Positions 8,917 to 18,373 of a stretch of 40,971 nucleotides of DNA are shown here, piece by piece. Every line of letters begins with the position of its first letter. Position 1 is the stretch's first letter. Source of the stretch: Bdellovibrionales bacterium GWA2_49_15 (GTDB lineage Bacteria > Bdellovibrionota > Bacteriovoracia > Bacteriovoracales > Bacteriovoracaceae). The notes under the pieces are model-generated. The model was not told the DNA's origin, made no database searches, and saw only the letters and a list, made by a program, of their open reading frames with translations. Where the stretch lies: the NCBI GenBank assembly GCA_001769855.1, contig MEPP01000001.1:1-40971 (forward strand), given 5' to 3'. The translations under genes were made by a program, and so were the position numbers.

Positions 8917-11900
8917 ATGTCCAACGTGGCCTTTCTAAAAAATTACGAGCAGTCGTTGGTTGACGTGTTTGATAAGGCCGAAAGATATGTTTTTTCGGAC
9001 CCATCGACTTCACTTTTCAAAACACGGCAATTTGCGGAAATGCTGGCTCAATATACTGCCGTCAAGGTTGGAATCGCTGAATGGGAGGCCTCCAATCAGA
9101 CAGAGCTTCTCAGTGTTTTTAAACGTAAAGGCGTCTTTGGGGAACTTGCCCTTAATCTATTTCATAGTATCAGGAAGGCAGGTAATAAAGCCGTTCACGA
9201 TAATAAGGGTGCTGCCGATGAGGCCCTCGCTCATTTGAAAATGGCCTGGGAATTATCCCTTATTTTCCATCGCGGCTTTTCAAAAGATATAAAATTTGTG
9301 GCGAAGTACGTTGAGCCAAAACCTGAAAAAGATTTTCGAGACGAGTACCATAAAGTTCTTCAAAGCTCCCAGCAACTTGAAAAAAAAGCGCAAGAAGCTG
9401 ATACAGAAATTGCCGCTTTAAAAGGTAAACTCAAACTAATTGAGGTCAATGTTCAGGCCCAAAGTAGTGGTCATATCCAAGAAAGTCTTCAGAGCGTTTT
9501 TGATGCAAGTAATGATCTCAAGCTAGATGAAAAAACGACGCGAAAACTTATCGACGAACAACTAAGGATCGTTGGTTGGGAAGTTGATACTGCAACAATC
9601 AGGCATAGCAAGGGTAGCAGACCGCAAAAAAATAAAAATATCGCCATCGCAGAGTGGCCCACAGAAAGTGGGCCAGCAGACTATGCCCTATTTTGTGGTC
9701 TTAAACTACTAGGTGTCGTCGAAGCGAAGAAAAAAGGCAAAGATGTTAAAAGCGACATAGATCAGGCCTGTCGCTACTCAAAGGGCATAGCATTAGATTC
9801 AGATTTTGAAGTCATTGGAAAATGGGACAAATATTTTGTCCCGTTTTTATTTGCCACCAACGGCAGACCATATATCGAGCAACTGAAAGAAAAAAGTGGT
9901 ATTTGGTTTTTAGATGCCCGCCTCCCAACAAATCTTCCGAGGCCTCTTGTCGGGTGGTATTCACCCGAAGGCCTACTTGATTTAAGTAAGAAGGACGAAA
10001 GCAACGCATTAAGAAAACTCAAAGAAGAAACAACTGATTACCTTCCTCTGCGCGAATATCAAAAAAAGGCCGTAGAAAAAACTGAAAACGCAATTGCCAA
10101 TGGGGCAAGAAAAATTCTGATTGCAATGGCAACTGGTACAGGTAAAACAAGAACGTGCATTGGCCTTGCTTATAGACTCGTAAAAGCGGAAAGATTTAAC
10201 CGCATACTTTTCCTCGTTGATAGAACTTCCCTTGGGGGACAGGCGGAAGATAACTTCAAAGAAATGAAGATTGAGGACAATAAGTCCTTCAGTGAAGTTT
10301 ATGACATTAGAGGACTGGATGCCATTAATCCAGAAACAGCAACCAAAGTTCATTTCTCTACTGTTCAGGCCTTGGTTAAGAGACTCCTTTATCCCACAAA
10401 CGATGAAACGGTTATTCCCGTAGATCAATATGATTGTATCATCATTGACGAGTGCCATAGGGGCTATACTCTTGATAAAGAATTAACTGATGAAGAATTT
10501 GATTATAGAAATGAAGCTGATTACATTTCCAAATACCGTCGAGTTATTGAATATTTTGATGCGGTAAAAATTGGTTTAACCGCAACACCTGCCTTGCATA
10601 CCACCGAGATTTTTGGGAAACCCGTTTACACATACAGCTACAGAGAAGCCGTCATTGATGGTTACCTCATTGATCACCAGGAACCCTTTAAAATTAAAAC
10701 AAAACTGAGCGAAGAAGGTATAAAGTGGAAAAAAGGTGAAACCATTAAATACTTTGATCCAGAATCCTCTTCGATTGAGGAGCTGGCCAACATCAAAGAT
10801 GAATTGGCACTTGAAGTCGATGATTTCAATACTAAAGTTATCACTGAGAACTTTAACAAGATCGTTTGCGAAGAACTTGTAAAGCATATTGATTGGGATA
10901 CTTACGAAAAAACGCTTATCTTCTGTGCCCGAGATGACCATGCCGACATGGTTGTCAGACTACTCAATGAAGCCTACGAAAAGGCCTCTGGGGAAATTAA
11001 CAACCAGGCCATTAAGAAAATTACCGCAAATGTAGATAGGCCTATAGAACAAATTAAACTTTTCAAAAATGAAAAATTTCCTTCAATCGTGGTTACGGTT
11101 GATCTGCTCACGACTGGTATTGATGTCCCTGAAATTTGCAACATCGTCTTTATAAGAAGAGTAAAAAGCCGTATTTTGTATGATCAGATGATCGGCCGAG
11201 CAACTCGGTTGTGCGAGAAAATCCAAAAAGATTTTTTTCAAATTTACGATGCCGTTAATCTCTATGAAACTTTGCAACCATATTCGGCCATGAAGCCTGT
11301 TACGCCAAATCCAACGATTACTCTAGAAGAATTGTCCCAAGAACTCAAAAAGGCTGAAAAAGAAACAACCAAAAAAAGTATTCTCGATCAAATCGCCGCC
11401 AAAATTAATGCTCGAAAGCGTCGTTTAAAAGGCGAAAATCTGGAAGAGTTCAAGACCCTAAGCGGTGGACTCACCCCAGACGAATATGTTGAGGAAGTTA
11501 AAACTAAGGGGCTCACAGAAAAAGATTGGGCCTTACGCTTTGATCAGATCGCCAAGTGGCTAGATCGTCTTCAGGAGCAAAAGAAAAAACTTTTCATTTC
11601 AGAGCACGAGGATGAATCACGGGGAGTAGAACAAGGCTTTGGGGAAGTTGGAAGACCTGAAGATTACCTTGAAGGCTTTTCCAAATTCATTAAGGAAAAT
11701 GTCAACAAAGTGCAGGCGTTGATTATCGTGGCAAAAAGGCCAAGGGACTTAACCAAGAAAGAGCTTCGGGAGCTGAAACTTCTTCTGGATGCTCAAGGAT
11801 ATAAAGAACATACCCTTCAACAGGCCTACAAAACCCAAACAAGTAAAGATATTGCCGCAAGTCTTATTGGGTTTGTGAGAAGAGAGGCCATAGGTGATGC

Positions 11901-12159
11901 GCTCATTCCCTTTAATGAAAGACTAGAGAAAGCAATATCTACCATAAAATCAACCCACCACTTCACCCCTGTTCAATTAAAGTGGATTGATAAAATTAAA
12001 CAACAACTTGAAAAAGAATATGTCGTCGATACAGAATCGCTAGATAAAGGCACATTTAAAATAGACGGCGGTTTTAATAGGGCCAATAAGATTTTTGAAG
12101 GCCATATTGAAGCAATTTTACATGAGATAAATGAATTAATCTGGCAGCAAACTGCCTAA
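8917..12159 (+). CDS. hsdR: Type I restriction enzyme, motor and nuclease subunit
   Basis: The 1,080-residue product translocates DNA and cuts it when HsdM/HsdS meet unmodified sites. Residues about 20-115 resemble a DUF4145-type helical domain, about 140-175 a coiled coil, and about 205-290 the PD-(D/E)XK nuclease with Asp255 and Glu269-Ala-Lys271. The helicase core shows Walker A ATGTGKT (405-411, Lys410), DECH (511-514) and the TATP motif starting at Thr555; a C-terminal EcoEI-type HsdM-binding region follows. The length is normal for an EcoEI-like HsdR. The gene order R-M-S with 11-base and 2-base gaps shows a single operon, which continues into the OLD/UvrD and HEPN-like genes. Confidence 0.95.
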   Translation: MSNVAFLKNYEQSLVDVFDKAERYVFSDPSTSLFKTRQFAEMLAQYTAVKVGIAEWEASNQTELLSVFKRKGVFGELALNLFHSIRKAGNKAVHDNKGAADEALAHLKMAWELSLIFHRGFSKDIKFVAKYVEPKPEKDFRDEYHKVLQSSQQLEKKAQEADTEIAALKGKLKLIEVNVQAQSSGHIQESLQSVFDASNDLKLDEKTTRKLIDEQLRIVGWEVDTATIRHSKGSRPQKNKNIAIAEWPTESGPADYALFCGLKLLGVVEAKKKGKDVKSDIDQACRYSKGIALDSDFEVIGKWDKYFVPFLFATNGRPYIEQLKEKSGIWFLDARLPTNLPRPLVGWYSPEGLLDLSKKDESNALRKLKEETTDYLPLREYQKKAVEKTENAIANGARKILIAMATGTGKTRTCIGLAYRLVKAERFNRILFLVDRTSLGGQAEDNFKEMKIEDNKSFSEVYDIRGLDAINPETATKVHFSTVQALVKRLLYPTNDETVIPVDQYDCIIIDECHRGYTLDKELTDEEFDYRNEADYISKYRRVIEYFDAVKIGLTATPALHTTEIFGKPVYTYSYREAVIDGYLIDHQEPFKIKTKLSEEGIKWKKGETIKYFDPESSSIEELANIKDELALEVDDFNTKVITENFNKIVCEELVKHIDWDTYEKTLIFCARDDHADMVVRLLNEAYEKASGEINNQAIKKITANVDRPIEQIKLFKNEKFPSIVVTVDLLTTGIDVPEICNIVFIRRVKSRILYDQMIGRATRLCEKIQKDFFQIYDAVNLYETLQPYSAMKPVTPNPTITLEELSQELKKAEKETTKKSILDQIAAKINARKRRLKGENLEEFKTLSGGLTPDEYVEEVKTKGLTEKDWALRFDQIAKWLDRLQEQKKKLFISEHEDESRGVEQGFGEVGRPEDYLEGFSKFIKENVNKVQALIIVAKRPRDLTKKELRELKLLLDAQGYKEHTLQQAYKTQTSKDIAASLIGFVRREAIGDALIPFNERLEKAISTIKSTHHFTPVQLKWIDKIKQQLEKEYVVDTESLDKGTFKIDGGFNRANKIFEGHIEAILHEINELIWQQTA

Positions 12160-12170
12160 GGAATAGAGAA

Positions 12171-13613
12171 ATGGGAAACACAAATCACATCGTGCAAAAA
12201 CTTTGGAATCTATGCGACATCCTTCGAGATGGCGGCGTGGATTATATGGGTTACGTCAACGAGTTAACTTTTATATTATTTCCTAAAATGCTGGAAGAAA
12301 AAGACCTTGATAAAAAGTGGCTTCCTAATGGCTATCGCTGGAAAGACCTTACAACTAAAAACGGGGTGGATCAGTTCAACTTTTATCGAGAAATGTTGCT
12401 GGAGCTTGGAAAACAAAAAAGTACCTTAAAAAAACACCCTCGGGTTATTGAAATTTACTCCAATGCTAATACCGCTCTAAAGCAGCCAAAGCATTTGGCG
12501 CTCATTGTATCAGAAATTGATAAGATCGATTGGTATTCTCACGACAGAGATGATCTTGGTGATATGTATGAAGGACTTCTAGAGAAAGTGGGAACTGAGA
12601 AAAAAAGCGGAGCAGGACAATATTTCACACCAAGACCTCTTATTGAATCCATCGTTGAACTTCTCCAGCCCCAGGCCGGAGAAGAAATTCAAGACCCCGC
12701 CGCTGGCACTTGTGGCTTTCTCATCTACGCCGATAAATACATCAAAAAGAAAACAAACAGTTTGGCAAAACTCTCTGAGGAAAAGGCTGAATTCCAAATC
12801 AAGGATGCCTTTTATGGAGTTGAATTAGTCGAAATCACCCACCGATTGGCCCTAATGAACCTCATGCTCCATGATATGGAGTCAACACTAATCCAAGGAA
12901 ATTCTCTTGGCGAAGCTGGTGCCAGCTTAAAACCTGCCGATCTTATTCTCACCAATCCCCCCTTTGGTACAGCGAAGGGAGATGGAGGCTCAACAAGAAC
13001 TGACCTTACTTTTGGAACATCGAATAAGCAATTGAGCTTCCTACAACACATTTATCGAAGCCTTAAAGTTGGTGGCCGTGCTGGTGTCGTACTCCCTGAT
13101 AACGTACTTTTTGAATCTGGTGTTGGAGCAAAGATTCGTCAGGACTTGATGGAAAAATGTAATCTTCACACCATTCTCAGGCTACCAACAGGTATCTTTT
13201 ACGCTCAAGGTGTAAAAACAAATGTTCTCTTCTTTACAAGAGGTAAAAAGGAAACTGGCAATACCAAAGAAACATGGTTTTATGACCTCAGGGCCAATAT
13301 GCCTTCGTTTGGTAAAACATCACCACTTAAACGCGAACACTTTAAAGAATTTGAAAAGGCCTACGGCAAAGACCCGAATGGAAAATCAAAGAGACAAGAC
13401 GAGGGTGAAACTGGCCGTTACAGATGCTTCTCCATAGATGAAATTAAAAAGCGTGATTACAACTTAGATATTTCTTGGCTAAGAGATGAATCAATCACTC
13501 ATGCCGATGACCTGCCAGAACCAGAGGATATTTCCACTCAAATCGCTGATTCTTTAAAGCAATCTCTCGCTCTGTTTAACGAAATAGCTCAACAATTAAA
13601 TCCGAGAAATTAA
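12171..13613 (+). CDS. hsdM: Type I DNA adenine methyltransferase subunit
   Basis: The 480-residue product transfers a methyl group from S-adenosylmethionine to adenine within the site read by HsdS. An N-terminal helical HsdM_N domain covers about residues 5-130. The N6_Mtase domain follows, with the SAM-binding motif DPAAGTCGF (Asp175) and the catalytic NPPFG motif (262-266). The ATG comes 11 bases after hsdR with a GGAATAGAG ribosome binding site. The length is normal and all key residues are present, so the methylase is predicted active. It protects host DNA from HsdR and is needed for cutting as part of the R2M2S complex. Confidence 0.95.
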   Translation: MGNTNHIVQKLWNLCDILRDGGVDYMGYVNELTFILFPKMLEEKDLDKKWLPNGYRWKDLTTKNGVDQFNFYREMLLELGKQKSTLKKHPRVIEIYSNANTALKQPKHLALIVSEIDKIDWYSHDRDDLGDMYEGLLEKVGTEKKSGAGQYFTPRPLIESIVELLQPQAGEEIQDPAAGTCGFLIYADKYIKKKTNSLAKLSEEKAEFQIKDAFYGVELVEITHRLALMNLMLHDMESTLIQGNSLGEAGASLKPADLILTNPPFGTAKGDGGSTRTDLTFGTSNKQLSFLQHIYRSLKVGGRAGVVLPDNVLFESGVGAKIRQDLMEKCNLHTILRLPTGIFYAQGVKTNVLFFTRGKKETGNTKETWFYDLRANMPSFGKTSPLKREHFKEFEKAYGKDPNGKSKRQDEGETGRYRCFSIDEIKKRDYNLDISWLRDESITHADDLPEPEDISTQIADSLKQSLALFNEIAQQLNPRN

Positions 13614-13615
13614 GA

Positions 13616-14893
13616 ATGAAAGAGTCGAGCGAAGCAATGTATTTAACATTACCCTTGCCTTCTGGTTGGTCGAGACAAACCTTTGGAGATTTGATCTCAA
13701 TAATTGCAACAACAAACAAAAAAATTAAGAGCAAAGAATATAACGCAAGAGGAAACTTTCCTGTTGTGGATCAAGGACAGGAATTCATCTCTGGATATTC
13801 TGACAACAAAGCGAATGTTATTAATGAGGATTCTCCTGTTATCTTATTTGGAGATCATACTAGGAATGTTAAATACCTAGATTTCCCATTTGTTCCCGGA
13901 GCAGATGGAGTTAAAGCTTTTATTCCTGTGAATAAGAACTGTCCTCGTTTTCTTTATTTCCTGACTCTCTATTTAAGCCAAATTTTTCCCAGCAAGGGCT
14001 ATGCGAGACATTTTCACCATATCGAAAAATCAAATGTTGCGATTCCATCTAGAGGTGTGCAGAAGGAAATCGCTGAAAAAATAGATTCTCTATTTAGAAA
14101 GATAGATGATGCTAATACCTTAATGAATCAAAGCTTATCAGACATAAGCTTATTTAAACAATCTATCCTCAACTCAGCCATACGAGGAAAACTTGTCCCT
14201 CAAGACTCCAATGATGAACCTGCCTCTAAACTCCTTGACAATATTCAGAAGAAAAAGCTCCTTAACGAAAGGAAAAAAGGAAAACCTCTTCCCCCAATCA
14301 GCGACGATGACATTCCGTTTGAGATTCCCGTTGGATGGGTATGGATAAGGCTTGGTGAGGTTATTAAACTATATTCAGGCCAACATATCGAAGCTATAGA
14401 TTACAATAGCACCAAGAAAGGAACACCGTATTTAACTGGTCCATCTGACTTTGCCGAAAGACATCCTGTCATAACGAAATGGACAACAAAACCAAAAGTA
14501 ATTGCCCCACCCAACTCAATTTTAGTTACCGTCAAAGGGTCAGGCGTTGGTAAAATTAATACTCTTGAATCCACACCAATTTGTATCTCAAGACAGCTCA
14601 TGGCAGTAGAAAGTATCGAATTAAACCGAAACTACGTTGAACTTTTTTTGAATCAATCTTTTACAAAATTAGCTGATAATGCACAGGGATTAATACCTGG
14701 ACTCTCAAGAGAAGATATTGAAAATCTAGTCTTTCCGTTGCCCCCTCTCAATGAACAAGCCCGTATCAGTAATAATGTTTTGAGATACACTGAATTATCC
14801 AAGAAGATTTTCACTGAAATTCAAAATAATTTGATAAATGCAAATATTCTTAAGCAATCTATTCTAAAAAAAGCATTTGCAGGGGAACTATGA
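13616..14893 (+). CDS. hsdS: Type I specificity subunit
   Basis: The 425-residue product holds two target recognition domains: about residues 10-160 and 240-400, each followed by a long helix that forms the conserved spacer. The repeated signatures are visible: KQSILNSAIRGKLVPQ after the first domain and KQSILKKAFAGEL at the C-terminus, with a PFEIPVGWVWIRLGEV start to the second. It begins two bases after the hsdM stop, so translation is coupled. It sets the DNA sequence recognised by the complex; the target cannot be predicted by eye. No frameshift or inverted repeats suggesting phase-variable shuffling were seen. Confidence 0.92.
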   Translation: MKESSEAMYLTLPLPSGWSRQTFGDLISIIATTNKKIKSKEYNARGNFPVVDQGQEFISGYSDNKANVINEDSPVILFGDHTRNVKYLDFPFVPGADGVKAFIPVNKNCPRFLYFLTLYLSQIFPSKGYARHFHHIEKSNVAIPSRGVQKEIAEKIDSLFRKIDDANTLMNQSLSDISLFKQSILNSAIRGKLVPQDSNDEPASKLLDNIQKKKLLNERKKGKPLPPISDDDIPFEIPVGWVWIRLGEVIKLYSGQHIEAIDYNSTKKGTPYLTGPSDFAERHPVITKWTTKPKVIAPPNSILVTVKGSGVGKINTLESTPICISRQLMAVESIELNRNYVELFLNQSFTKLADNAQGLIPGLSREDIENLVFPLPPLNEQARISNNVLRYTELSKKIFTEIQNNLINANILKQSILKKAFAGEL

Positions 14894-14904
14894 GTGAGGT
14901 GTAA

Positions 14905-16536
14905 GTGCATATTAGCAAAATAAAAATTCAAAACTTTAAACGCTTCAAGAATTCCTTCACGCTCGAACTCAACAAAGGAACAAATATCCTCGTTGGAAAT
15001 AATGAAGCAGGAAAATCAACTATTCTAGAAGCAATTCACCTTGGATTAACTGGTTTTTTGAATGGCCGTCCGCTCAAAAGTGAATTGAGTCAATATCTCT
15101 TTAATAGAGAGATTGAAAATGAGTATATTGCAAGCCTCGCAAATAACACTCCGGTCTCTCCACCATTTATTTTAATCGAACTGTTCATCACATCAGATGA
15201 AGATTCTCCTGCTTTGGCAAAGTTAGAGGGCAACGGAAATTCTGAAAGAGTTGATGATAGAGGGGTATCATTTAGAATTGAGTTTGATGAAACGTATCAA
15301 CCAGAATACGCAGAATTATTACGCGCTGGAAATATTAAAAGTCTGCCAATCGAATACTACAAAGTATCATGGAAATCATTTGACCGAGATTCTCTTACCG
15401 CCAAAAGTATCCCACTTAAATCAGCCTTAATTGATTCTTCTGGGACAAGAGTTCAAAATGGATCTGATCTTTATGTCTCTCGTATTATCAGAGAAAATTT
15501 GGATGATAAAGAGAGAGTTGAAATATCACAAGCTCACCGCCAGATGAGAGAAGCTTTCATGACTGCTCCCTCAGTTCAAGCGATCAACACTAAAATCAAT
15601 GCAGGGGCAGCGATTTCTGACAAAGAAGTTAAAATTTCTGTGGATATGGCAACCCAGAATGCTTGGGAGATGAGCTTAATGACTTATCTCGACAATATTC
15701 CTTTTCATTATATTGGCAAAGGTGAGCAAAGTATTATCAAAACAAGTTTAGCTCTTAGCCACAGGAAAGCTCAGGAAGCAAGCCTTCTTCTCATAGAAGA
15801 ACCTGAGAATCATCTTTCGCATACGAGATTAAGTGAACTAATCAATAGAATTTTATCAGCGAATAATGAGAAGCAAATTATTGTATCTACCCATAGTAGC
15901 TTTGTAGCAAATAAGCTTGGCCTTAATTCATTGCTTTTCTTGAACGATTCTAAATGTACTCGTTTGAATGAGCTTACTCCGGGTACAAAAGATTTTTTTT
16001 TAAAGTTAGCCGGCTACGATACTCTTCGATTGATTCTTTGTAAAAAAGCAATCCTGGTTGAAGGTGACTCAGACGAATTGATAGTTCAAAAAGCCTATTT
16101 AAGAAGCAATGGGAAGCTTCCGATTGTAGATGGAGTGGATGTAATTTCTGTAGGAACTTCTTTTTTAAGATTTTTAGAAATTTCAGAAAAAATAAATAAA
16201 ACGGTTGCAGTGGTAACAGATAATGATGGCAATATTGAGGCCCTGAATAACAAATATGCTTCCTACATTGGAGGAAACAAGAAGACCCATATTGATATTT
16301 GCTTTGATGAAACTATAGATGCTGGCGCTCTTCAGGATTTTAATTATAACACTCTTGAACCAAAGCTCTTAAAAGCAAATGATCGTGCATTGCTTAATAG
16401 AATATTTGAAACCAATTATGCCACTGACGATGAGATGTGTTCGTTTATGGTTGCCCATAAAACAGCATGTGCTTTAAAAATATTTGACACTACCGAAAAC
16501 GTTAATTTCCCAGACTATATTACAAATGCCATCTGA
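14905..16536 (+). CDS. OLD-family ATPase/TOPRIM nuclease (GajA-like)
   Basis: The 543-residue product begins with an ABC-type ATPase: Walker A GNNEAGKST (31-39), a signature-like region around GKGEQSIIKTSLALSH, and Walker B LLLIEEPENHL near 292-302. A TOPRIM nuclease follows, with Glu386 in VEGDSDE and Asp439/Asp441 in TDNDGN. This is the OLD/GajA plan; Gabija GajA is a nucleotide-sensing nickase that acts with GajB. The GTG start at 14905 has GAGGTG upstream and is 11 bases after hsdS, so the gene is part of the restriction operon. It overlaps the downstream UvrD-like gene by 11 bases, the pairing expected of Gabija. Slightly shorter than typical GajA. Confidence 0.85.
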   Translation: MHISKIKIQNFKRFKNSFTLELNKGTNILVGNNEAGKSTILEAIHLGLTGFLNGRPLKSELSQYLFNREIENEYIASLANNTPVSPPFILIELFITSDEDSPALAKLEGNGNSERVDDRGVSFRIEFDETYQPEYAELLRAGNIKSLPIEYYKVSWKSFDRDSLTAKSIPLKSALIDSSGTRVQNGSDLYVSRIIRENLDDKERVEISQAHRQMREAFMTAPSVQAINTKINAGAAISDKEVKISVDMATQNAWEMSLMTYLDNIPFHYIGKGEQSIIKTSLALSHRKAQEASLLLIEEPENHLSHTRLSELINRILSANNEKQIIVSTHSSFVANKLGLNSLLFLNDSKCTRLNELTPGTKDFFLKLAGYDTLRLILCKKAILVEGDSDELIVQKAYLRSNGKLPIVDGVDVISVGTSFLRFLEISEKINKTVAVVTDNDGNIEALNNKYASYIGGNKKTHIDICFDETIDAGALQDFNYNTLEPKLLKANDRALLNRIFETNYATDDEMCSFMVAHKTACALKIFDTTENVNFPDYITNAI

Positions 16537-17629
16537 CGCAGCTTCACTAAATCATTTATTTGTTGTTGCAGCGGCTGGTTCTGGGAAGACTACATACTTG
16601 ATTGATGAAGCATTGAAAATCCATGATACGAATGTGCTTATTACTACTTATACGGAAGCAAACGATAACGAAATAATACAAAAGTTCATAAAAAAGAACG
16701 GATTTGTCCCTAAGAATGTAACTATTCAAACATGGTTTTCGATGCTGCTTCAGCATGGAGTTCGACCTTATCAAGGATATTTTATTGAAAAAAATATCAC
16801 TGGAATGCTTCTCGTTCAGGGCCAGTCTGCCCAATATATCAAAGAGGCCGACATCAAGCATTATTGCGATGCAAGTTTGAGGATGTACTCTGACAAGCTT
16901 TCTAAATTTGTTATTAAGTGTAATAACGAATCTCAGGGCAAGGTCATGTCAAGATTGTCTCGTATTTATAGCCACATCTTTATAGATGAAGTACAGGATT
17001 TAGCTGGTTATGATTTAGACTTAATTCGGCTGTTCTGTGGTTCTAGTATAAAAGTTATTCTTGTCGGCGATCCTCGGCAAGGAACGTTCTCCACCAATAA
17101 TGCAGCTAAAAATAAAAAATATCGTCGCTATGAAATTTTGAGCTATTTTAATAACAAGCCGATAACGCATCTGCATATTCAAGATTCGTTATTGACTACA
17201 AATCATCGTAGCATCAAAAGTATTTGTGGTCTCGCCGATAAGCTCTTTCCAGAATTTCCTCAAACTGCTTCAGGCAATACAGCTACGGAAGGACACTTAG
17301 GAGTCTTCTTAGTTAGGAAAAATGATGTTGAAAAATATATCGCAGATCATCAGCCAATAATTCTTAGGGATAACAAAACAACTGCGGTGAGTTCAAAAGC
17401 ACCAGCTATGAACTTCGGCACGGCCAAGGGACTTACTTTTGATAGGGTTCTAATTTACCCAACAAGGCCAATTATTAATTGGCTCAAAAATCACAATAGC
17501 AACCTAGCTGATTTGAGCCGAGCAAAATTGTATGTAGCAATAACTCGCGCAAGATTCAGCGTAGCTTTTGTGTATGACTACAACGACTCAGAAACGATTG
17601 ATGCTTGTCAAAGATTTGCTGTTCCCTAA
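16526..17629 (+). CDS. UvrD-like SF1 helicase (GajB-like)
   Basis: The 367-residue product has Walker A AAAGSGKTT (15-23), the SF1 Walker B FIDEVQDL (Asp154, Glu155), a Q-rich GDPRQGTF motif III, a late motif FGTAKGLTFDRVLIYP and the final LYVAITRAR with its arginine finger. It is shorter than usual GajB and PcrA proteins, so the 1B/2B insertions are reduced. ATG 16526, overlapping the OLD gene stop by 11 bases, is preferred to the TTG at 16484. OLD plus UvrD in overlapping genes is the Gabija signature. What is unusual is that the pair sits inside a type I restriction operon and is followed by two HEPN-like genes. Confidence 0.82.
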   Translation: MPSDAASLNHLFVVAAAGSGKTTYLIDEALKIHDTNVLITTYTEANDNEIIQKFIKKNGFVPKNVTIQTWFSMLLQHGVRPYQGYFIEKNITGMLLVQGQSAQYIKEADIKHYCDASLRMYSDKLSKFVIKCNNESQGKVMSRLSRIYSHIFIDEVQDLAGYDLDLIRLFCGSSIKVILVGDPRQGTFSTNNAAKNKKYRRYEILSYFNNKPITHLHIQDSLLTTNHRSIKSICGLADKLFPEFPQTASGNTATEGHLGVFLVRKNDVEKYIADHQPIILRDNKTTAVSSKAPAMNFGTAKGLTFDRVLIYPTRPIINWLKNHNSNLADLSRAKLYVAITRARFSVAFVYDYNDSETIDACQRFAVP

Positions 17630-17653
17630 TACGAAAGAATGTGAGCATTTGTT

Positions 17654-18373
17654 ATGACGAAAAAACATGATAACAGTCTAAGATTTCATTCGATGTTACA
17701 TGCCAAGGCAGGAGATCGGATTGAGCATCGAATGTTAAACAATAAAGAAGAGCCATTACTCTCATTTATAGCAGCTCAGTTTGACAAGCATTTGGCCAAT
17801 CAGCATGCTGCTTACTCTGAAATCGAGTGGGAGTTAGAAGACTCAAGAAATTCTTTTATAAGAACGACGGAATTTATTTCAGATGTTCAGATTCACTCTG
17901 CTTTATTTGTTAATGCGATCATGGCATACGGTAGAGTTTTTGCTTCAGCAGATGGCCGCAATGGAATAAAACTTGAGGGAACTGCACGTTGGGTTGGAAG
18001 TGAACATAATTCTATCAAGAGGCACAATGAATTGATGGACTTTAGGCATAAGCTCATTGCTCATTCAGGTCATTCTCCTTATCGATTATGTCAAACATCC
18101 ATTGTGACAGATGTTGTAGCAGATAAGCAACAAGCACCTATGCTTCGTAATTCATTACCTAGAGAAATCTCTTTTGGTATCGTAGCTTTTAAGATCGGGA
18201 TTGCAGGATTTGGCAATGAAGATATTGACGAGACTTCCCGATATATCGAAAAAATAATTTTGAAAGTTAAGGAGAAGAAGAAAGAACTTGAGAGCAAACT
18301 TACAGATATTGCAGTTAGAGCTTTGCTTGTTCCTGAGAACACTGAAATTGAGGTTCAACATGACAACAAGTGA
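17654..18373 (+). CDS. HEPN-like protein (AbiU2-type candidate)
   Basis: The 239-residue product is soluble and helical. The segment MDFRHKLIAHSG gives Arg131-x5-His137, matching the R-x(4-6)-H ribonuclease motif of HEPN proteins and the 'RNK..AH' look of AbiU2-like families. A charged coiled coil (KVKEKKKELESKL) lies near the C-terminus. The gene begins 24 bases after the UvrD-like helicase and overlaps the next gene by 14 bases, so it belongs to the same operon. If active it would be an RNA-cutting abortive-infection effector, or it may be an antitoxin-like partner of the next gene. The family call rests on the motif and context only. Confidence 0.55.
   Translation: MTKKHDNSLRFHSMLHAKAGDRIEHRMLNNKEEPLLSFIAAQFDKHLANQHAAYSEIEWELEDSRNSFIRTTEFISDVQIHSALFVNAIMAYGRVFASADGRNGIKLEGTARWVGSEHNSIKRHNELMDFRHKLIAHSGHSPYRLCQTSIVTDVVADKQQAPMLRNSLPREISFGIVAFKIGIAGFGNEDIDETSRYIEKIILKVKEKKKELESKLTDIAVRALLVPENTEIEVQHDNK

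Noticed and set aside
16484..16525. TTG start 14 codons upstream for the UvrD-like helicase
   Set aside because: Lies inside the OLD gene with no ribosome binding site; ATG 16526 gives a normal short overlap.
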